Shown here in pieces: positions 31,095-64,000 of a stretch of 64,000 nt of DNA. The stretch's first letter is position 1. Every line of letters starts with the position of its first letter. A program made the position numbers and the translations under genes. Origin of the DNA: Notamacropus eugenii (taxonomy: Eukaryota > Chordata > Mammalia > Diprotodontia > Macropodidae); the NCBI RefSeq assembly GCF_028372415.1, contig NC_092872.1, positions 549,503,205 to 549,567,204 on the forward strand, written 5' to 3'. The notes under the pieces are model-generated. The model searched no databases. It had not been told where the DNA came from and was given only the letters and a program-made list of their open reading frames with translations.

Positions 31095-31335
31095 GCCCAG
31101 ACAAACCTCGGGGACCAGCCGTTCCAGCCTCCCTTATCTGACCAGGAACCAACCGGGGCTCGAGGAAATAAGTGCCGGGCCAAAGGTCACACAGGCGGTG
31201 GCTCTTCCCCACTTGGAGGGCTTTGTCATTTCCTTCTGCAGCTCATTTGACCGATGAGGAAATGGGGCCAGCGGGGTTAAGGGACTAGCGTAAGGTCACC
31301 CGGCCTGCGAGAGTCCGAGGCCAACGTCTGGAGGG
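31095..31335 (-). repeat. two decayed SINEs at the CpG-island edge
   Basis: The first: GGCCAAAGGTCACACAGGCGG. The second: TTTGTCATTTCCTTCTGCAGCTCATTTGACC, GGGGTTAAGGGACTAGCG and AAGGTCACCCGGCCTGCGAGAGTCCGAGGCC, a MAR1-like antisense copy rich in CpG. Confidence 0.65.
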
Positions 31336-31771
31336 ACCAAACTCTGGGCTTCTTCTGTCTTGGGGCCGGAGTTCATGCTACAGGGTTTGACTCTCCTGAG
31401 CCATTTCACTCGGGTTCTCCGACCCCTCCCTGCCTTTGTCACAGGGACGTGCCTGCTTCTAATTCGCAGTCCTAATCGCATTCTTACAGGGCGCGATGGG
31501 CCGGGGACTCTGGTGGATTAGCAGCGCCGAGCGCGGCGGCCTTTGTCAAGATTAAGGAAGGGTGGGCGGAAAGGAGCTTGGGCGACAAAGCCGCCGATTA
31601 TGTCATCGCATCCCAAAGCCGCCCCAAAACCTACAACGGCTGCCGCGGGGCCGCACGATGCCATGCAGCAAGAGCAGCAGCAGCACGGGCGCGCGTTAGC
31701 CGCCCCGGCTAGAAGTCCCGAGAGCCTCTTTCGGTCTCGTGCCGCACCCAGGCCGGCTCCGAGAAAAGACT

Positions 31772-31784
31772 GGGGGGGGGGGGG
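31772..31784. repeat. poly-G run of 13
   Basis: Thirteen consecutive Gs inside the CpG island. It may be length-variable and is a place where assembly or base-calling errors are likely. Confidence 0.9.
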
Positions 31785-31810
31785 TTGTAACTGCATTGCC
31801 ATGACGACAG

Positions 31811-31818
31811 TGACGTGA
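31811..31818 (+). promoter_or_regulatory. CRE-like site TGACGTGA
   Basis: TGACGTGA differs by one base from the palindromic CREB/ATF site TGACGTCA and lies about 230 bases upstream of the last CCAAT box. Binding is inferred from the motif only. Confidence 0.45.
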
Positions 31819-31834
31819 TTTTACCCTGGATCTA

Positions 31835-31839
31835 ATTGG
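31835..31839 (-). promoter_or_regulatory. inverted CCAAT box 1
   Basis: ATTGG (CCAAT on the - strand) in the context TAATTGGA. It is the most distal of three such boxes in the island and a candidate NF-Y site. Confidence 0.4.
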
Positions 31840-31987
31840 AGGAAACCCCGTGGCCGAAGCCGCAGCCTACCGGCCAACCAAACTTGCGGGGCCTGACCCA
31901 CCCTCCTTCCCTCCACTCCTTCCCCACCCTACCCCACCCCGCCCACTCCCCCTTCAACCCCCCTCCTCTTCCGCGCGCTCCAGTCCC

Positions 31988-31992
31988 ATTGG
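31988..31992 (-). promoter_or_regulatory. inverted CCAAT box 2
   Basis: ATTGG in the context CCCATTGGTCAGC, close to the NF-Y consensus on the - strand (CTGACCAATGGG). It is followed 18 bases later by a GC box, GGCGGG, at 32010-32015, a candidate Sp1 site. Confidence 0.55.
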
Positions 31993-32040
31993 TCAGCAGC
32001 TTGAAGGGAGGCGGGACGGGCAGAAGAATGGCCGCGCCGC

Positions 32041-32045
32041 ATTGG
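32041..32045 (-). promoter_or_regulatory. inverted CCAAT box 3
   Basis: ATTGG in the context CGCATTGGACCACC, 53 bases after box 2. Paired inverted CCAAT boxes close to the start site are typical of NF-Y-driven CpG-island promoters. Confidence 0.5.
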
Positions 32046-32180
32046 ACCACCGCGGACAGTGGGCTGGCCTCCGCCGCCGCCCGCCTCTCAGCGCTTGGGG
32101 GTAGGGTGAGACGGGGAGGCTCCTTCGCCAAAGCCTAAAGCGGATCAAAGTAGGGGCGATCCGAGGCGGTGAAGGTGAAG
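32046..32180 (+). other. YWHAQ: probable noncoding first exon of YWHAQ
   Basis: A GC-rich segment just downstream of three inverted CCAAT boxes ends in GGTGAAG before GTGAGA, a near-perfect donor at 32181. It could pair with the acceptor at 33146-33147. The transcription start is not visible from sequence alone; the left edge is only a guess placed after the last CCAAT box. Confidence 0.35.
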
Positions 32181-33147
32181 GTGAGAGCTGGGGGGCGGGA
32201 GCGGTCGGCCACGGCCAGGACCCTTCGGCGGGTCTCCCTCCGTGGGGAAGGGTGGCCGAGGCCGGCGGGGAGGTCAGGGAGTATGCTCTGGGTCTGCTCG
32301 AGAGGGGAGGGGAGGTGGTGAGTGGGGGTGGGGTGCGGCACTAACCGCCACCGCATCCATTTTGTGCTTCCTGGAAGGGAGCCGAGGCTGAGATGAGTTC
32401 GGGGCTGGGATTGGGGGGCCCCCGAGGTGGCGGCGTGACCATCCCTTTCCCGCCTCCCCACGGGCGGGGCGGCCTGACCCAGCCTTGGGGTCAGGGAGGG
32501 TGGCCGCCGCCCGGACCCGTCCCGGTCTGCACGCGCGTCGTTCCCCGCCCCCTCCCTCGGCCCGCCCTCCCCTCCTCCCGTTGCCGCCTTCTGCTTCTCC
32601 TCGGGTCGTCGATTCCACCCTTACAGTATTTGTTCGAGCCCCGAGCTCGGCCTTCGGGGAGCACCCATCCTCTCGTTCCTCCTTCCCCTGGCCTCATTCT
32701 CCTCGTGTCTGCTTTTCGGGGACAGCCCGTGGAGTAGGTCCTGGGAGATCACCCCCTCCTTACACCCGAGAAGGGCGGGGCCGGAGCTCGGGAGGTGTCG
32801 GGGGTTTCCCGTCGCGGGCCTCCCCACCCCCCCAGTAGCTCGGAGCGGTCTGGGTCCCCCCTTCCCTCCGGCCCCTCCTCCCTAGGTGCTCGGGCGGTGG
32901 GTGTGGCCGGGGTGGGCGGTGCTTCGGCTACCGGCCCGAGGAGGGGGCTGGGAAAGCGCTGCGGAGACAAAAGGCGGCCGCGGCCGGGGCAGCCCCAGGT
33001 TGGGTGCCCGAGGTGCTGGGCGGGGCGGAGGACGCCTGGTCTGACGCGGTCGCCTTCTTCTCTTCCCTGCCTCTCGCGCCCCTTCTCGTTGGCTCTCTGC
33101 TGTCTGCCCCTCCTTTCCTGCCCTGCTCCCCTCCTGCCCCCTTTTAG

Positions 33148-33271
33148 GCTTTCGAGGACTCCTCCTGACCTGGGCTGATTCTCTCCTGCCCCCCTCGGTG
33201 CCGCTTCTCCCTCGCCCCGGAGCCCCGCTGCTGCCGCCGCTGCTCCCGTGCCCACCCGAACCCAGCCCACC
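33148..33271 (+). other. YWHAQ: 5' UTR part of the YWHAQ start-codon exon
   Basis: A long pyrimidine tract (about 33080-33145) ending CTTTTAG gives a good acceptor at 33146-33147. The exon would run from 33148 through the ATG at 33272, which fits the known arrangement of 14-3-3 genes with a noncoding first exon. It contains a short run of CTG/CCG triplets near 33229-33245 just before the Kozak context. The acceptor choice is inferred. Confidence 0.6.
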
Positions 33272-63785
<30,514 letters not shown>

Positions 63786-64000
63786 AATTCATACAGGGTG
63801 TCATCTTCCTTTCTCTCAAGAAACCTTTTTACACATCTCCATTCCTTATAGCTCCACTTGGATTTCCTATAGCAAAGAGAACCCATCCATGTGTACGGAA
63901 ATCAATCGTTTATAGTCTTTTCACACTGCAGCTTTGGGAAAACTCCATTCCTTGATTTGTGTTTGTCCTGGCCTTCCTGGTGTGCGGTTACTGCTGTAGA
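63786..64000 (+). other. YWHAQ: YWHAQ 3' UTR, 5' part
   Basis: Noncoding sequence directly after the stop. Stretches such as CAAGAAACCTTTTTACACAT and CACTGCAGCTTTGGGAAAAC match my memory of the mammalian YWHAQ 3' UTR, so it appears conserved. No polyadenylation signal is seen before the window ends, so the transcript continues beyond it. Confidence 0.9.

Noticed and set aside
33248-33271. In-frame GTG upstream start adding eight residues
   Set aside because: The ATG at 33272 has a near-ideal context and matches the known N-terminus MEKTE.

Overview
The window is one vertebrate locus, almost certainly marsupial. It holds a single recognisable gene, the 14-3-3 theta/tau gene YWHAQ, on the + strand from a CpG-island promoter near 31.5-33.5 kb to the last coding exon at 63.7 kb; its 3' UTR runs off the end. 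The marsupial call rests on the repeats: tRNA-headed SINEs beginning GCTAGGTGGCACAGTGGAT, SINEs with RTE-type tails, MIR/Ther-type CORE-SINEs in very large number, many L2, L3/CR1 and RTE fragments, and L1s with marsupial-type 3' ends. No copy of the SINE1 type that is very common in the American opossum Monodelphis was recognised, while the tRNA-headed types resemble those of Australian marsupials. That points to an Australian marsupial, but it is inference without a database search.

Layout. 1-30.5 kb: intergenic DNA upstream of YWHAQ, a mosaic of repeats. The outstanding item is a nearly full-length half-LINE (HAL1-like element) at 4.9-7.9 kb on the - strand, with an intact 362-residue L1 ORF1, a GC-rich 5' UTR with tandem repeat units, no ORF2, and matching target-site repeats. 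Other readable insertions are L1 3' ends at 3.6-4.5 kb and 23.7-24.0 kb, several SINEs with clear target-site duplications, two hAT-like miniature transposons each split by a SINE, and long L2 remnants at 15.5-16.9 and 20.05-20.76 kb. 30.5-33.6 kb: decayed SINEs, then the CpG-island promoter with inverted CCAAT boxes and a CRE-like site, a probable noncoding first exon, and the first coding exon. 33.6-60.1 kb: a 26.5-kb first coding intron with two tandem L2 copies (36.8-38.9 kb), L1 debris (51.5-52.2 kb) and long repeat-poor stretches. 60.1-64.0 kb: coding exons 2 to 5 and the start of a 3' UTR.

The five coding exons (294, 124, 164, 96 and 60 nt including the stop) join in phase to a 245-residue protein with all the phosphopeptide-binding residues of 14-3-3 proteins. 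No other host protein gene, functional RNA gene, CRISPR array or endogenous retrovirus could be supported. The long open frames elsewhere are shadows of repeats or GC-rich DNA. I found no new multi-gene system; the points most worth following are the HAL1-like element with repeated promoter units, the nested insertions, and an exon-2-like stretch in intron 1. Repeat family names come from recognition by eye, and boundaries without target-site duplications are approximate.
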